33,644 bases of DNA from Candidatus Kuenenia stuttgartensis (GTDB taxonomy: Bacteria; Planctomycetota; Planctomycetia; Isosphaerales; Isosphaeraceae), in the NCBI GenBank assembly GCA_945872325.1, contig CAMBZY010000002.1, positions 1 through 33,644 of the forward strand. Reading direction: 5' to 3'. A program made the translations under genes and the position numbers. The notes beneath the pieces are model-generated. The model was not told the DNA's origin. It made no database searches and worked only from the letters and a program-made list of their open reading frames with translations. Below, in pieces: positions 1 to 10,430 of the stretch; the stretch's first letter is position 1; every line of letters starts with the position of its first letter.

Positions 1-117
1 GAGAGTCTGAGACGATTGAGAGAAGGTTTTGACAAGTTCCAGGTTCATTCGAATGAACGAGTCGGGCGACTGCTGCTGGATTCTGGAATTTCAAGGCTGG
101 AACCATCTGAGAGTTGA
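1..117 (+). CDS. C-terminal fragment of an upstream ORF truncated by the window edge (ESLRRLREGFDKFQVHSNERVGRLLLDSGISRLEPSES*)
   Basis: Frame 1 is open from base 1 to TGA at 115-117 with a plausible amino-acid composition; too short to assign a family. Confidence 0.45.
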   Translation, partial: ESLRRLREGFDKFQVHSNERVGRLLLDSGISRLEPSES

Positions 118-380
118 TTCGTAATTGCGGTGGGGAAGGACGAGGCGGGGATTTGAGATAGGAAATCGTTGTTTCGTCCAGCTGATAGGGGATCCAGACT
201 GGTTTTTCAAGTTCCGGTGGATCGAAAGATCGACAGGGACGGATGTTGACAGTTCAGGAATTGGGATTGTTGGTTTGTGTCTGGCGGATCGCTTTGGCCG
301 CCTTTGTTTCAAAGCACTCCGGCTACCCATGGTGTAAGCCATGAAGCCTCTGACGACATTGATAATTAGGATGGTGACCT

Positions 381-1052
381 GTGAACGACAAATCTGTTAA
401 ACCTGCGGCTTCCGTTGCAGAAGAAACCCAACAGCCATGCTGGACATTTCTGAGCAATCATGCGCTTGTCATGATGTGCCTCGTGGACGACCCTACCGTC
501 CGGATGCGTGATGTGGCCGTTCAGGTCGGTATTACGGAACGTGCTGTCCAGCGAATTCTGACGGAACTCGAGGAAGGCAAATACCTTCAGCGCCATCGAG
601 AAGGCCGTCGCAATTTTTATATTGTCGATCTGACTCAGTCGATGCGACATCCGATGACCCGAAATAGTCGCGTCGCCGACCTGCTCAGACTTCGCCTGAG
701 GAGCAACGATTCCCCTCAGATTGGAGGAGTCATTCCAGAAAACAGCCGAAGGCCGCGCCTCAGTCAGGCTGCGAATGGAACAAGTTACGGCCGACGTCGT
801 GGACCTGTGCCTCGCCAGATCACCCCCATCGAACCAGCTTCGGAATCGAACGGTTCAACCCATAACGGGGTCGCTCACAACGGGGTTGCACATAACGGAG
901 TGGCTCTCAAAGAAATCGCACTCAACGGGGTCGGTCCAAAGGAAAAAGAGCTCAATGGTGCAGCTCATAACGGCAAAAAATCCGTTTCCGCAGTCACAAA
1001 GAAAAAGGTCGCAACTCGCGGGCGAATCGCCAAATCGGTTTTAACCGCCTAA
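381..1052 (+). CDS. Winged helix-turn-helix (MarR-like) transcriptional regulator with basic repetitive C-terminal tail
   Basis: 223 aa, GTG start; N-terminal wHTH pattern 'DPTVRMRDVAVQVGITERAVQRILTELEEGKYLQRHREGRRNFYIVD'; low-complexity HNGVA repeats and a K/R-rich end. Confidence 0.85.
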   Translation: MNDKSVKPAASVAEETQQPCWTFLSNHALVMMCLVDDPTVRMRDVAVQVGITERAVQRILTELEEGKYLQRHREGRRNFYIVDLTQSMRHPMTRNSRVADLLRLRLRSNDSPQIGGVIPENSRRPRLSQAANGTSYGRRRGPVPRQITPIEPASESNGSTHNGVAHNGVAHNGVALKEIALNGVGPKEKELNGAAHNGKKSVSAVTKKKVATRGRIAKSVLTA

Positions 1053-1120
1053 ATTCAGTCGATCTTGCAATTCCTGCTGGACGAGATCCAGGATTCGCGT
1101 CACAATGACAATCTGAAAGT

Positions 1121-1180
1121 CGATCAACACCATCCGATTTCGTCTCGTTGCAACGAGACGAAATTCGATGGTGTTGATCG
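1121..1180. repeat. 60-bp near-perfect palindrome (30-bp arms, no spacer, 2 mismatched positions)
   Basis: CGATCAACACCATCCGATTTCGTCTCGTTG / CAACGAGACGAAATTCGATGGTGTTGATCG, between the stop at 1052 and the AAA+ gene start. Confidence 0.9.
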
Positions 1181-1223
1181 GCCCATAATTTTGATCACGC
1201 CCGTTGCTGCGTGACAAAATCGA

Positions 1224-2786
1224 ATGCTTTTTGACGTTGAATCATCCGAAAAAGTGAGCTCCATGTCAGGTTCCTTGACTCGAAGAATGAGCCTCCTGCT
1301 GCGAGCTGGTCACCGAATCCTCGGCTTGGAAACGGATGACGAACCGACCGCACTGGCGGAAGTTCGGGCACTCGCCGACGACCTCCAACAGCCCCTCTGG
1401 GAATGGTCCTGTACTGAAGGACTTGTGCGCACACGACCTGCGCCACGTCCCGGACAGGCTCCAGCGACGATACCAGCCCATTCCGCAACCAAGGCACTGG
1501 GACATGTTTATCAGGCACAAGAGCCTGTTCTATATGTCTTTAAAGACCTTGGTCCACACGCGAATGATCCGATCGTGATCCGCCAGCTCCGTGATTTGGC
1601 CGACCCGGGAACCACTCGCAGCGCCGGAGTCATTCTGGTTGATTCACAACCGCTTCCCGACGAAGTTCGCAAGCTTTTGATCAGTCTAGAGTTACCAAGG
1701 CCTAAGCCTGAGGATTTGGAACGGATTGTGAAGGCGTCGTTTCAGAGGGTGAAAACCGAGATCGAAGCCCAACCCAACGCCCCCAAGGTCGAGGCCAAGC
1801 TCACTCGAAGGGAAATGGACCAGCTTGTCAGCACCCTCCGAGGCCTGAACGCGACCGATGTCTCGCGAATCATCACCACCACCGTTCTTGACGATAACCG
1901 TCTTTCAGCAGAAGACTTACCTCGTATCGTTGAAGCCAAGCGAGCCTTGCTCGGCTCCAGCGGTTGCCTGGAAACGATCGAAACTGAATTGAACGAAGTG
2001 GAATTGGCGGGTTTGGGCCGATTGAGGGACTGGCTGGAGGCCCGCCGATTAGCCTATTCCCCAAAAGCTCGCGCTTTTGGACTCGAATATCCACGCGGAA
2101 TTCTGCTTCTGGGAATTCAAGGGTGTGGCAAAAGCCTGTGCGCCAAACTGGTCGCCCGCCAGTGGAACATGCCTCTTCTAAGGCTTGACCCCAGCGCACT
2201 TTACCAAAAATATGTAGGAGCAACCGAAGGCCGGCTCCGCCAAGCTTTACAGCAGGCCCAGGCCATGGCCCCAGTCGTTCTTTGGATTGATGAAATCGAA
2301 AAAGCGTTCGCTTCCGCCGCAGCCACATCCGCCGACGGAGGCCTCTCTCAGCGCATGTTTGGAACCCTCCTGGCCTGGATGCAGGAGCACCGACACCCGA
2401 TCTTTCTGGTCGCCACCTCCAACGATATCTCGGCCCTCCCGCCTGAACTCATGCGAAAAGGCCGGTTCGACGAGATCTTTTTCGTCGATCTTCCAGGCAA
2501 TAAAGCCCGCCAGTCTATCCTCTCAGCCCACCTGACCAAACGCCAGCGTGACCCTTCGAAGTTTGATCTAACAGCCCTCACAGAAGCGACTTCAGGATTT
2601 TCCGGCGCAGAGATTGAACAGGCCGTGATCGCTGGCCTATACGATGCTTTTGCAGCCTCTGTGGAATTGCAAACATCGCATATCCTGCAATCAGCCCAGC
2701 GAACCCAGCCTCTCTCAGTTGTCATGCGTGAAAAAATCGTGAGCCTGCGAGCCTGGGCGGCCAATCGTTGTGTGCCTGCGGAATGA
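1224..2786 (+). CDS. AAA+ family ATPase, Ycf46-like
   Basis: 520 aa (alternative ATG at 1263); Walker A GIQGCGKSLCAK, Walker B PVVLWIDEIEKA, sensor/arginine region 'FLVATSNDISALPPELMRKGRFDEIFFVDLP'. Confidence 0.88.
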   Translation: MLFDVESSEKVSSMSGSLTRRMSLLLRAGHRILGLETDDEPTALAEVRALADDLQQPLWEWSCTEGLVRTRPAPRPGQAPATIPAHSATKALGHVYQAQEPVLYVFKDLGPHANDPIVIRQLRDLADPGTTRSAGVILVDSQPLPDEVRKLLISLELPRPKPEDLERIVKASFQRVKTEIEAQPNAPKVEAKLTRREMDQLVSTLRGLNATDVSRIITTTVLDDNRLSAEDLPRIVEAKRALLGSSGCLETIETELNEVELAGLGRLRDWLEARRLAYSPKARAFGLEYPRGILLLGIQGCGKSLCAKLVARQWNMPLLRLDPSALYQKYVGATEGRLRQALQQAQAMAPVVLWIDEIEKAFASAAATSADGGLSQRMFGTLLAWMQEHRHPIFLVATSNDISALPPELMRKGRFDEIFFVDLPGNKARQSILSAHLTKRQRDPSKFDLTALTEATSGFSGAEIEQAVIAGLYDAFAASVELQTSHILQSAQRTQPLSVVMREKIVSLRAWAANRCVPAE

Positions 2787-2928
2787 GTCGAATCAAAGGC
2801 TGAATCGGAGATTCTTAAACCTTCAAGGCTTGAAAAGCGTTTCGGATATCAGCATGATGATCATGTGAAAGTGTCCTGAAATTCTCAATTGATGTGCCAG
2901 TTTCAAGCCTGATTAAGCCGACAAGTCT

Positions 2929-5900
2929 ATGCTCACAAACATCAGTCCGACCAACCTTGTGCCTCAAATCAGATGGAATCAGCGATTGATTTCATTGACA
3001 GTTTGCATTTTAATCGTACTCGTCTCTATATCAAAGTCTTTATATGCCCAGAACAACACGCCCGAGATTGCATTAAGTAAAATGCAGATGGCCGATGGCC
3101 TCAAAGCGACCATAGTCTCTTCAGAACCTCTTGTCAAACAACCTGTTGCCATCGACTTTGATGATCGTGGCCGGCTTTGGGTCATTCAATACCTCCAGTA
3201 TCCAAATCCTGCCGGTTTAAATCGCATTAAAGTCGACCGATTTAGTCGAACCCAATACGACCGGATTCCCGAACCTCCACCACGTGGTCCAAAGGGATCT
3301 GACAGGCTCACGATTTTAGAAGATAAAAACGGCGATGGCCGTGCCGATGCATCGCACGACTTTATCTCAGGTTTAAACCTCTCCACAGGGTTTGCATTTG
3401 GTGATCAGGGTGTTTACGTACTTCAGGCCCCTTATTTATTGCATTATAAAGACTCCAATCAAGACGATATCCCCGACTCAGATCCAAAAGTCCTACTGAC
3501 AGGCTTCGGGATGGACGATGCCCACAGTCTGGCCAACTCCCTGACCTGGGGCAACGACGGTTGGCTCTACGGCCTTCAAGGCTCAACCGTGACCGCAAAG
3601 ATTCGAGGGATTGAATTTCAGCAAGGTATCTGGAGGTACCATCCGCCCACCGATCGGTTCGAGCTTTATGCCGAAGGCGGTGGAAATATGTGGGGCCTTG
3701 ATCTGGATCGTTCCGGGAACCTTTTTGCAAGCACCAATTTTGGTCCTCATATTGCATTGGATGTTGTGCAGGACGCCTATTACTGGAAGCAGTTCGGAAA
3801 ACATGGGCCTCTACATAACCCGTTTGCCTATGGTCATTTCGATCATATGACTCACGAGAATCCCAAGGGCGGCCATGTGACAGCTGGTGGGATTTTTTAT
3901 GAAGCGGATCAGTGGCCATTAAAATACAGAGGGAAATATATTGGGGCCAATGTGCTATCGCACTGGGTCTCTGCATTTGATTTAATTCCAGAGGGGTCAA
4001 CATTCAAGACAAAACAAACGGATTTGATTTTAAACAGCAATGATCCATGGTTTGCTCCAAATGATCTGGCTCTAGGAGTTGATGGGAATATTTATGTCGC
4101 GGACTGGCACGATGAAAGGATGGCGCATCCAGACCCTGATGCTGACTGGGACCGTACCAACGGACGGATTTATATGATCAAATCAGCCACCGACCAAAAA
4201 CCTGGAATGGGCTTGATTGGTGATATTTCAAAACTAGGTACATTCCAACTGATCGATGGATTATCAAGTCAGAATATTGCAATTGTTCGTCGATCACGAC
4301 GTATTTTGAAAGAGCGTCATGATAAAGAGTCGATCACATTATTAAAATCAGCCTGGGATCATCCCAATACATCAGAACAATTGCGGCGCGAAATATTATG
4401 GACACTGATATCGCAGCAATCTCAGGAGATTAAAGCCAGCGTCGTGACAGATGATTTGCTGAAGATTTGTTTAAATAATAGAGACGCAGTGATTCGCCGA
4501 TCGGCGATCCAGTTCATAGGTGACCGAAATACAACTGTTTCCTCAGATCTTGAGACTGCTCTAATTAAGTCGATCGAAAAAGAAACAGATTTAAGAATCT
4601 TGGGACAATATGCTGCAACTACTGCCCGAATAGGATCTATCGTGATTTGGGAGTCGGTTGTCAGACGCTCATCGAGCATATCAAATGATCCACAACTTGC
4701 ATTACGACTCTGGTGGTCATCGGAAAAAATCGCTCGATCAAACCTAAAACAAATGGCAGGATCTTTGGAACGACTGGATCATGAGAATGTACCAGTCATT
4801 GATCAGACCATTCTGCCACGTTTTATTCAAATGCTGGCTAATCAGGGTGGCGAATTTGCAGGTGATTGGCTGGCAAAGATGTTAAAATCATCTAAACCAT
4901 TACGAGATCGACGGTTGGCGATCATTCTTGAATCGCTGCGTGGAGCATCTCCAAAAATCTCAGGAAAAATGTGGTCGGATTATATGACAGAAGTGTATGG
5001 CGCTGAACCAGAAAATATCATTATCTGGGAAATTGCAGCAAGAATGGGACGATCAAAACCGCGTGAAGATGCTTCGAAGATTATGGTTCAAGAGCAATCC
5101 TCGATTCCAGAAAAAACATTGGCAGCGTATTTGCTTACGGCTGCCGATTTAAAATGGGAAAACTGGTCATCACAATGTTTATCGTTATTAAAATCACCCT
5201 CCTTGATCACAAGAAATGCCGCATGGCAGGCGATGGGTCGATTGATGGGGGACCGAGAAATCGATGTTATGATAAGAGAATATCCAGAATCGTCAAATAC
5301 GATGAAAGCTCAGATTCGCGATTTATTGCTCTCTCGGCCTGATGCCTGCCAGAAGATTCTTGAGGCAGTAGAAATCAGCAGGATTCCGAAAGCAGATTTC
5401 GAATTGAATCAGGTCGGCAGAATTGAAACCCTTGGTTCGTCTGCTTTAAAAGAGAAAGCGATCAGGATTTGGGGGCGGGTACAGGCTGCAACTCCGGAAG
5501 AACGGTTGGCTGAAGTCCGACGATTAAATAACGATTTAAGGGCTGCTGAGGGTGATATTACAAAAGGGCGTGTTTTATTCATCAATAATTGTGCCCGCTG
5601 CCACAAGCTGAATGGCGAAGGAAATACAATCGGACCGGAACTCACGGGTGCCAACAGAACCGATCGGCAATGGCTATTGACAAGCCTGGTGGATCCATCA
5701 GGAGTTGTTCGCAAGGAATACCAGACCCAGATTCTGGAGTTGAAAGATGGTCGGGTGCTGGACGTTTTGATCATATCTCAGACTGGGGGCCTTTTAAAGG
5801 TAATTGATTCTCAGGGCAACGAGTCACAGGTGGTTGCCAGCGAAGTTGCAGACCGGCGCGATTCACCCACATCACTCATGCCTGATGGACTTTACAAACT

Positions 5901-5964
5901 TTTCAAACCACAAGAACTGCGAGATTTATTCGCATATCTTCAGAAAGTCGAAGGATCAAAATGA
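2929..5964 (+). CDS. PVC-type heme-binding protein: N-terminal beta-propeller (membrane-bound dehydrogenase-like), HEAT-like helical middle, C-terminal cytochrome c (CxxCH)
   Basis: 1011 aa; hydrophobic N-terminal signal; 'VAIDFDDRGRLWVIQYLQYPNPAG' propeller signature typical of planctomycete proteins; heme motif CARCH in 'FINNCARCHKLNGEGNTIGPELTGANR'. Confidence 0.9.
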   Translation: MLTNISPTNLVPQIRWNQRLISLTVCILIVLVSISKSLYAQNNTPEIALSKMQMADGLKATIVSSEPLVKQPVAIDFDDRGRLWVIQYLQYPNPAGLNRIKVDRFSRTQYDRIPEPPPRGPKGSDRLTILEDKNGDGRADASHDFISGLNLSTGFAFGDQGVYVLQAPYLLHYKDSNQDDIPDSDPKVLLTGFGMDDAHSLANSLTWGNDGWLYGLQGSTVTAKIRGIEFQQGIWRYHPPTDRFELYAEGGGNMWGLDLDRSGNLFASTNFGPHIALDVVQDAYYWKQFGKHGPLHNPFAYGHFDHMTHENPKGGHVTAGGIFYEADQWPLKYRGKYIGANVLSHWVSAFDLIPEGSTFKTKQTDLILNSNDPWFAPNDLALGVDGNIYVADWHDERMAHPDPDADWDRTNGRIYMIKSATDQKPGMGLIGDISKLGTFQLIDGLSSQNIAIVRRSRRILKERHDKESITLLKSAWDHPNTSEQLRREILWTLISQQSQEIKASVVTDDLLKICLNNRDAVIRRSAIQFIGDRNTTVSSDLETALIKSIEKETDLRILGQYAATTARIGSIVIWESVVRRSSSISNDPQLALRLWWSSEKIARSNLKQMAGSLERLDHENVPVIDQTILPRFIQMLANQGGEFAGDWLAKMLKSSKPLRDRRLAIILESLRGASPKISGKMWSDYMTEVYGAEPENIIIWEIAARMGRSKPREDASKIMVQEQSSIPEKTLAAYLLTAADLKWENWSSQCLSLLKSPSLITRNAAWQAMGRLMGDREIDVMIREYPESSNTMKAQIRDLLLSRPDACQKILEAVEISRIPKADFELNQVGRIETLGSSALKEKAIRIWGRVQAATPEERLAEVRRLNNDLRAAEGDITKGRVLFINNCARCHKLNGEGNTIGPELTGANRTDRQWLLTSLVDPSGVVRKEYQTQILELKDGRVLDVLIISQTGGLLKVIDSQGNESQVVASEVADRRDSPTSLMPDGLYKLFKPQELRDLFAYLQKVEGSK

Positions 5965-6000
5965 GGTCTCGGAAATTCATAGAAACAAAGGGGAATCAGA

Positions 6001-7067
6001 TGTCAGGCACATTCCAACGACGTAAATTTCTGGCAGCTGGTGCAGCAGCGCTTTACTCAGGTTTTAAAAAGACTGAGGCTGCCGATCCATCATCATATGT
6101 GAATGAGTTAAAGCCAGTTCGGGTGGCCCGACCGATTTTAAGCGATTTTCCACATTATGTTGAGCCAATCAAGTGTGAGACCAGGTTTGAATCGCCCATA
6201 TTGATTAACGACCCCGACGGTGAGTTGCATGTTCGTGCATGGAGATGGAGTTATAATGCTCGAGGAATCATTGAAATACCAAACCGGTTGAATGCGAACC
6301 AAACGGCTGTGATCGTAGTTCATCCCTGGGGGATTGATGACGGTCAGGGATGGCGTACGCCTCAGCCATCTGGAGTTGCATTTCAATGTACTCCTCAAAA
6401 AAACCGTCTGGTGCTTCAACATGCCCGCGATGTGATTAATCCGCTTTTGAAACGACTTCGTGGTAAAGCACGTCTGGTTGCTTATAGTCTTCCAGGCAAG
6501 GAAGATCCGATTCGCGATAAAGTATATCGATCATGGAATTCCCAACCGACTGCAGCGATGCGAAAAGAGGGGTTGCAGGAATTGCATAGAAAGCTTGAGG
6601 CCTTTGAATATAAAGGCGAACCGCTCCCAACAGAGATCAAGATTGATCCTGATCATCCGATTCAATCCTATTTCAAAGCATTTCCTGGGCTTGATGCCTC
6701 ATCGAAATATGATCATGAAGGGTTCTGGGAATTACCTGTACCCGTGATGTCGTCGATTGACGTGGCTTTAAATGATCTGGTGATTTATGATGGTGATGGA
6801 TACGGAAAACTTCGCGACCATTTAAAGCAGATGGGAATCCGCCACATTCTGCTTGCTGGATACAACACGGATATGTGTGTTTGCAAAACGACAGCTGGCT
6901 ACGAAAATTTGCAGCAGGATTTCAATGTATTTCTGGTAGGTGATGCAACGATTGCAACTTTTCCTGGACAGGATTCGCCACGCCATGCCACAAATGCATC
7001 CGTAAGCTTTGCAGCCCTGAATTTAATGATCACACAGAGTTCGTGGATTGAAATGAAACGAAAATGA
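6001..7067 (+). CDS. Isochorismatase-like cysteine hydrolase with Tat signal
   Basis: Start at 6001 preferred (AGGGGAATCAG upstream); MSGTFQRRKFLAAGAAALYSG twin-arginine signal; catalytic region 'IRHILLAGYNTDMCVCKTTAGYENL'. Confidence 0.82.
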
Positions 7068-8065
7068 AAAAAAAGAACCAGATCACACGTCGGCAGATGA
7101 TCGGATGCTCAGGCAGTCTTGCACTCGGAACATTCATGACTGGCAAAGGTTATGGCCAGGATAAGAGTGGTAAGGCGAAGATTGTGATCTCTCTGGATTT
7201 AGAGATGAGTCGTGAATTCCCGACCCGCGACCAGATGCACTGGGATTATGAGAAAGGCAATCTGGACCAACCGACAAAGCGATATGCTGTTGAGGCAGCA
7301 AGACTTGTGAAGAATGGTGGTGGACTGGTCCACTTTTTCGCACTTGGGCGGACGATGGAGCAGCCTGATGTTTCGTGGTTGAAGGGGATTATGGACGATG
7401 GTCATGTGGTTGGCAACCACTCATATGATCATATCTATTTGCTTGCAAAGTCGGTTGAAGAATTACAATTCCGGTTCAAGAGGGCGCCGTGGTTGCTGGA
7501 GGGTCGTTCTGTGGCCCAAGAAATTGAGCGTAACATTGTGATCGCCGAGAAGGCGTTTAAAAGTCGTTTGGACTTACAGAGACCGGATGGGTTTCGCACG
7601 CCGGGTGGGTTCCAGACAGGTCTTCATGGGCGTGAGGACTTGCAGAAAATGCTTTTGAAGATGGATTATACGTATGTGAGCAGCGTTTATCCCGCACATG
7701 CAAACACGAAGCCTGGTGTCAGGCCTGATGAAGCGGTGTTTCAGTCGATTGTGGAGTCGCAGGCGAAAGCGCAGCCTTTCAAATATCCGACAGGTCTTAT
7801 TGAAATTCCGATGAGTCCGATCAGTGATATTGGCGCTTTTCGGAATGGTCGATGGCCGTTGGAGGATTTTATGGAAGCGGTTCGGCGGGGCCTGGAAACT
7901 GTGATTGAAATGGGCGGGGTTTACGACTTTCTGGCTCATCCATCGTGCTTGGTGGTGAGCGATCCTGAAATGAAGACTTTGAAGATGATTTTGAAAATCG
8001 TCGAGCAGAATAAAGCGAAGGCATCGATTGTAACGCTTGGGAAAATTGCGAATTACATGAGCTAA
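7064..8065 (+). CDS. Polysaccharide deacetylase (NodB-like) with Tat-type signal
   Basis: 333 aa, overlaps the upstream stop by ATGA; 'TRRQMIGCSGSLALG' signal; NodB motifs 'ISLDLEM', 'GNHSYDH', 'RPDGFRTPGG', C-terminal 'LAHPS'. Confidence 0.88.
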   Translation: MKKKNQITRRQMIGCSGSLALGTFMTGKGYGQDKSGKAKIVISLDLEMSREFPTRDQMHWDYEKGNLDQPTKRYAVEAARLVKNGGGLVHFFALGRTMEQPDVSWLKGIMDDGHVVGNHSYDHIYLLAKSVEELQFRFKRAPWLLEGRSVAQEIERNIVIAEKAFKSRLDLQRPDGFRTPGGFQTGLHGREDLQKMLLKMDYTYVSSVYPAHANTKPGVRPDEAVFQSIVESQAKAQPFKYPTGLIEIPMSPISDIGAFRNGRWPLEDFMEAVRRGLETVIEMGGVYDFLAHPSCLVVSDPEMKTLKMILKIVEQNKAKASIVTLGKIANYMS

Positions 8066-8104
8066 GGGCTGACTTTCGTCGATCTAACGCCTAAAGTATT
8101 ACTG

Positions 8105-10045
8105 GTGCAGAAATCCGTTCGGTTTCTGCTCGAATTGGCTGCGAACAAGAATGGGCGTTTGATGAATCCCGATGGCCAGAAGCAAATACAATCGGAACGT
8201 GCAAGGCTGATGGCCCGCGCTGGTTTGGCAGCGGCATTGACTGTGGCTGGCTTGAGTTACGTGGCATTGGAAGGTTTTTTTTATAAATTGCCGATACATC
8301 CGTCGAATCAACCGCAGGTGATCTGGCTGATTCTGTACGGGCCAATTGCGTCTCTTGTATTAAAAAATATGGAGCGAATACGACCATACGACCCGGAGTT
8401 GGCTGATTTGGCGAAATGGATTTTAGCGTTTTCCGATAAACTCAAGCAAGTTGTGATTTCTCGATTTACAACAATATCCGTTTTTCTATTAACAGGTCTC
8501 ATCGGGTTTTGCGTGGTGTGGATCCCTCAGTTTTTGATTCAGCCTCTATGGACGGATCACGAGCATGTCCTGGTGATGGCGAGACTTTGGGATTTAGGTG
8601 AATTCCCGTGGACAGCGATGCGGACATATCAGTTTCCAGGCGAAATGGAAATTGCATGGTTATCTGCAAAATTATTTGGATGGGGGTATCCACCGGGTTT
8701 TTTCCTGATGGACATGATGATCATGGGAACCTTGTGTATCACTCTGATCTATTGGTCAGCACGTCAGTTAGGCCATTGGCGGTATGGAGTTCTGGCAGTG
8801 ATTGGATTGATTTCATACGAATCTACATTGCCATTCACTGGAGTGGCTCAGCGTGATGCACACGCGACAGAGCTTGCGATGCTGGCATTTTGCTTACCTG
8901 GGGTACTTCAAAAGAGACGATTGGGCGATATATTTTCAGGGATTGCATTTGCGCTTGGAATGGCGATCAGGCCTCATGTGATTCTGTTTGTACCGATGAT
9001 TATCACAGGTATCTGGTGGTCGGAATCGACGGAATCGGAAAGGCTTCAGAGAGAGACAGGATATTTCAGGAATATCTTGAAACGGGTCTTGATTTTGTCC
9101 GCTTCGGCATTGATTGCAGGGCTGATCTTTTTCGAGCCTGTGCTTGGTCAATGGCGAACGCCCGAGTTTCTTGCCGCATTGCAATTTCCATTGCAGCAGG
9201 ACAGCGCATATAATCGCGGGATATTTGTCGAGTGGGTCGACGCAGTGAAGACATATTATGTAATCCCTCGCCATTTCTGGTACATCATTTTTTGTATCTG
9301 GATGGTTGTCGGATCACGAAATAAGATATGGAAACAACGTGGGCTTGTTTTGCTCTTAATTGCTCTGACTGGAGGGCTTTACCGGATGGTGCATCCAGTG
9401 GATCATGGATATTTAAAACAGCCATTAATGATATTGGAGTGTATCGGGCTGGCGGTATTACCTGCATGGTTGATGATAGAGATGAAGCATTTTCAGGGTC
9501 TGACATGGTTTGCAGTGACTGGGCTGATGCTTTATACAGGACAGGTCGAGTCAACGATTTATGCAGAATTGAGTTATACTCCGATTGCATATGAAGCATT
9601 ATTGAATGGGACGTATCCACCATATTCACCGCCGGGGTGTCGTGCCGGCTACCCAAACAATGGGAACTACTACCATTATCACTGGCCGGACTGGATTGAG
9701 GCGGATGCATGGTTGCGGGTGGAATCAACACGCGAGACCAGGATCTTGAATCTACTGAGTTATCAGCCATTTCCGTCATTTCTTGGGACGGTGGACAGGC
9801 TCCCGATTGGGCGTTTGGAGTCGCTTATATTAATGAACTGGTTTACGAAATACGACTTTGATTCCGAGATCTCGAAAGACCTTGAGAATGCCGATGTAGG
9901 GAGTCTGGTGGTATGGGACTCGATCAGGACGAATCCGATGAATATTCCGCAGCTCAGAAAATCAAATGAGACGATTCGCCGGCTCTACGAAAAGCGGATG
10001 GATTTTGGGGAGATTGAATTCTGGGAGAAGTTGGCGCCTTATTGA
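8105..10045 (+). CDS. Multi-pass integral membrane protein, possibly GT-C type glycosyltransferase
   Basis: 646 aa with GTG start (alternative ATG at 8162); many hydrophobic helices; 'AQRDAHATELAML' and 'GMAIRPHVILFVP' resemble GT-C/DUF2029-like proteins (inference). Confidence 0.7.
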   Translation: MQKSVRFLLELAANKNGRLMNPDGQKQIQSERARLMARAGLAAALTVAGLSYVALEGFFYKLPIHPSNQPQVIWLILYGPIASLVLKNMERIRPYDPELADLAKWILAFSDKLKQVVISRFTTISVFLLTGLIGFCVVWIPQFLIQPLWTDHEHVLVMARLWDLGEFPWTAMRTYQFPGEMEIAWLSAKLFGWGYPPGFFLMDMMIMGTLCITLIYWSARQLGHWRYGVLAVIGLISYESTLPFTGVAQRDAHATELAMLAFCLPGVLQKRRLGDIFSGIAFALGMAIRPHVILFVPMIITGIWWSESTESERLQRETGYFRNILKRVLILSASALIAGLIFFEPVLGQWRTPEFLAALQFPLQQDSAYNRGIFVEWVDAVKTYYVIPRHFWYIIFCIWMVVGSRNKIWKQRGLVLLLIALTGGLYRMVHPVDHGYLKQPLMILECIGLAVLPAWLMIEMKHFQGLTWFAVTGLMLYTGQVESTIYAELSYTPIAYEALLNGTYPPYSPPGCRAGYPNNGNYYHYHWPDWIEADAWLRVESTRETRILNLLSYQPFPSFLGTVDRLPIGRLESLILMNWFTKYDFDSEISKDLENADVGSLVVWDSIRTNPMNIPQLRKSNETIRRLYEKRMDFGEIEFWEKLAPY

Positions 10046-10156
10046 TAGCTGCGTAGAATAACAAGGAGAGCGTGGATTCGCAGCGGCCATCCTACTAAAA
10101 GAGCGGGCGTGGGAGAGAGAACTCTTAAAACCGGATGTTATATTGGCCTGATGGTT

Positions 10157-10180
10157 AAAACGATGGAATCCAGTCGTTTT
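10157..10180 (+). terminator. Candidate hairpin downstream of the membrane protein ORF
   Basis: AAAACGA (10157-10163) / TCGTTTT (10174-10180), stem 7, loop TGGAATCCAG, arm ends in TTTTT. Confidence 0.4.
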
Positions 10181-10430
10181 TGGAATTAAACTGTTTGATT
10201 ATTTAGAAATACTCGCGAAATAGCTTGCTTCTCCACGACCATTCTGATAATTTCAATGAGTGATTAGATATCGGAAATATTGATCACGGATGTTTGAAAT
10301 CCTTGAGGATTTGGTTCAAGGCTGGTTTCAAATCCCGACTGGGTTTGACAAAGCCGAGAGGGCCGATCTTGTTTTGGAATCAGCTATTCTGCGTCTTGGA
10401 ATAATCACAAAAAAAAGGAAGGTCGGAGAA

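Noticed and set aside
125-337. 70-aa ORF and its antisense 83-aa ORF
   Set aside because: Mutually overlapping, no recognisable motif or good start context.
855-980. Periodic repeats considered as CRISPR
   Set aside because: 15-nt period in frame within a coding gene, with no spacers; it is a coding microsatellite.
3362-4003. 213-aa minus-strand ORF
   Set aside because: Antisense to the PVC heme-binding protein, whose frame is well supported.
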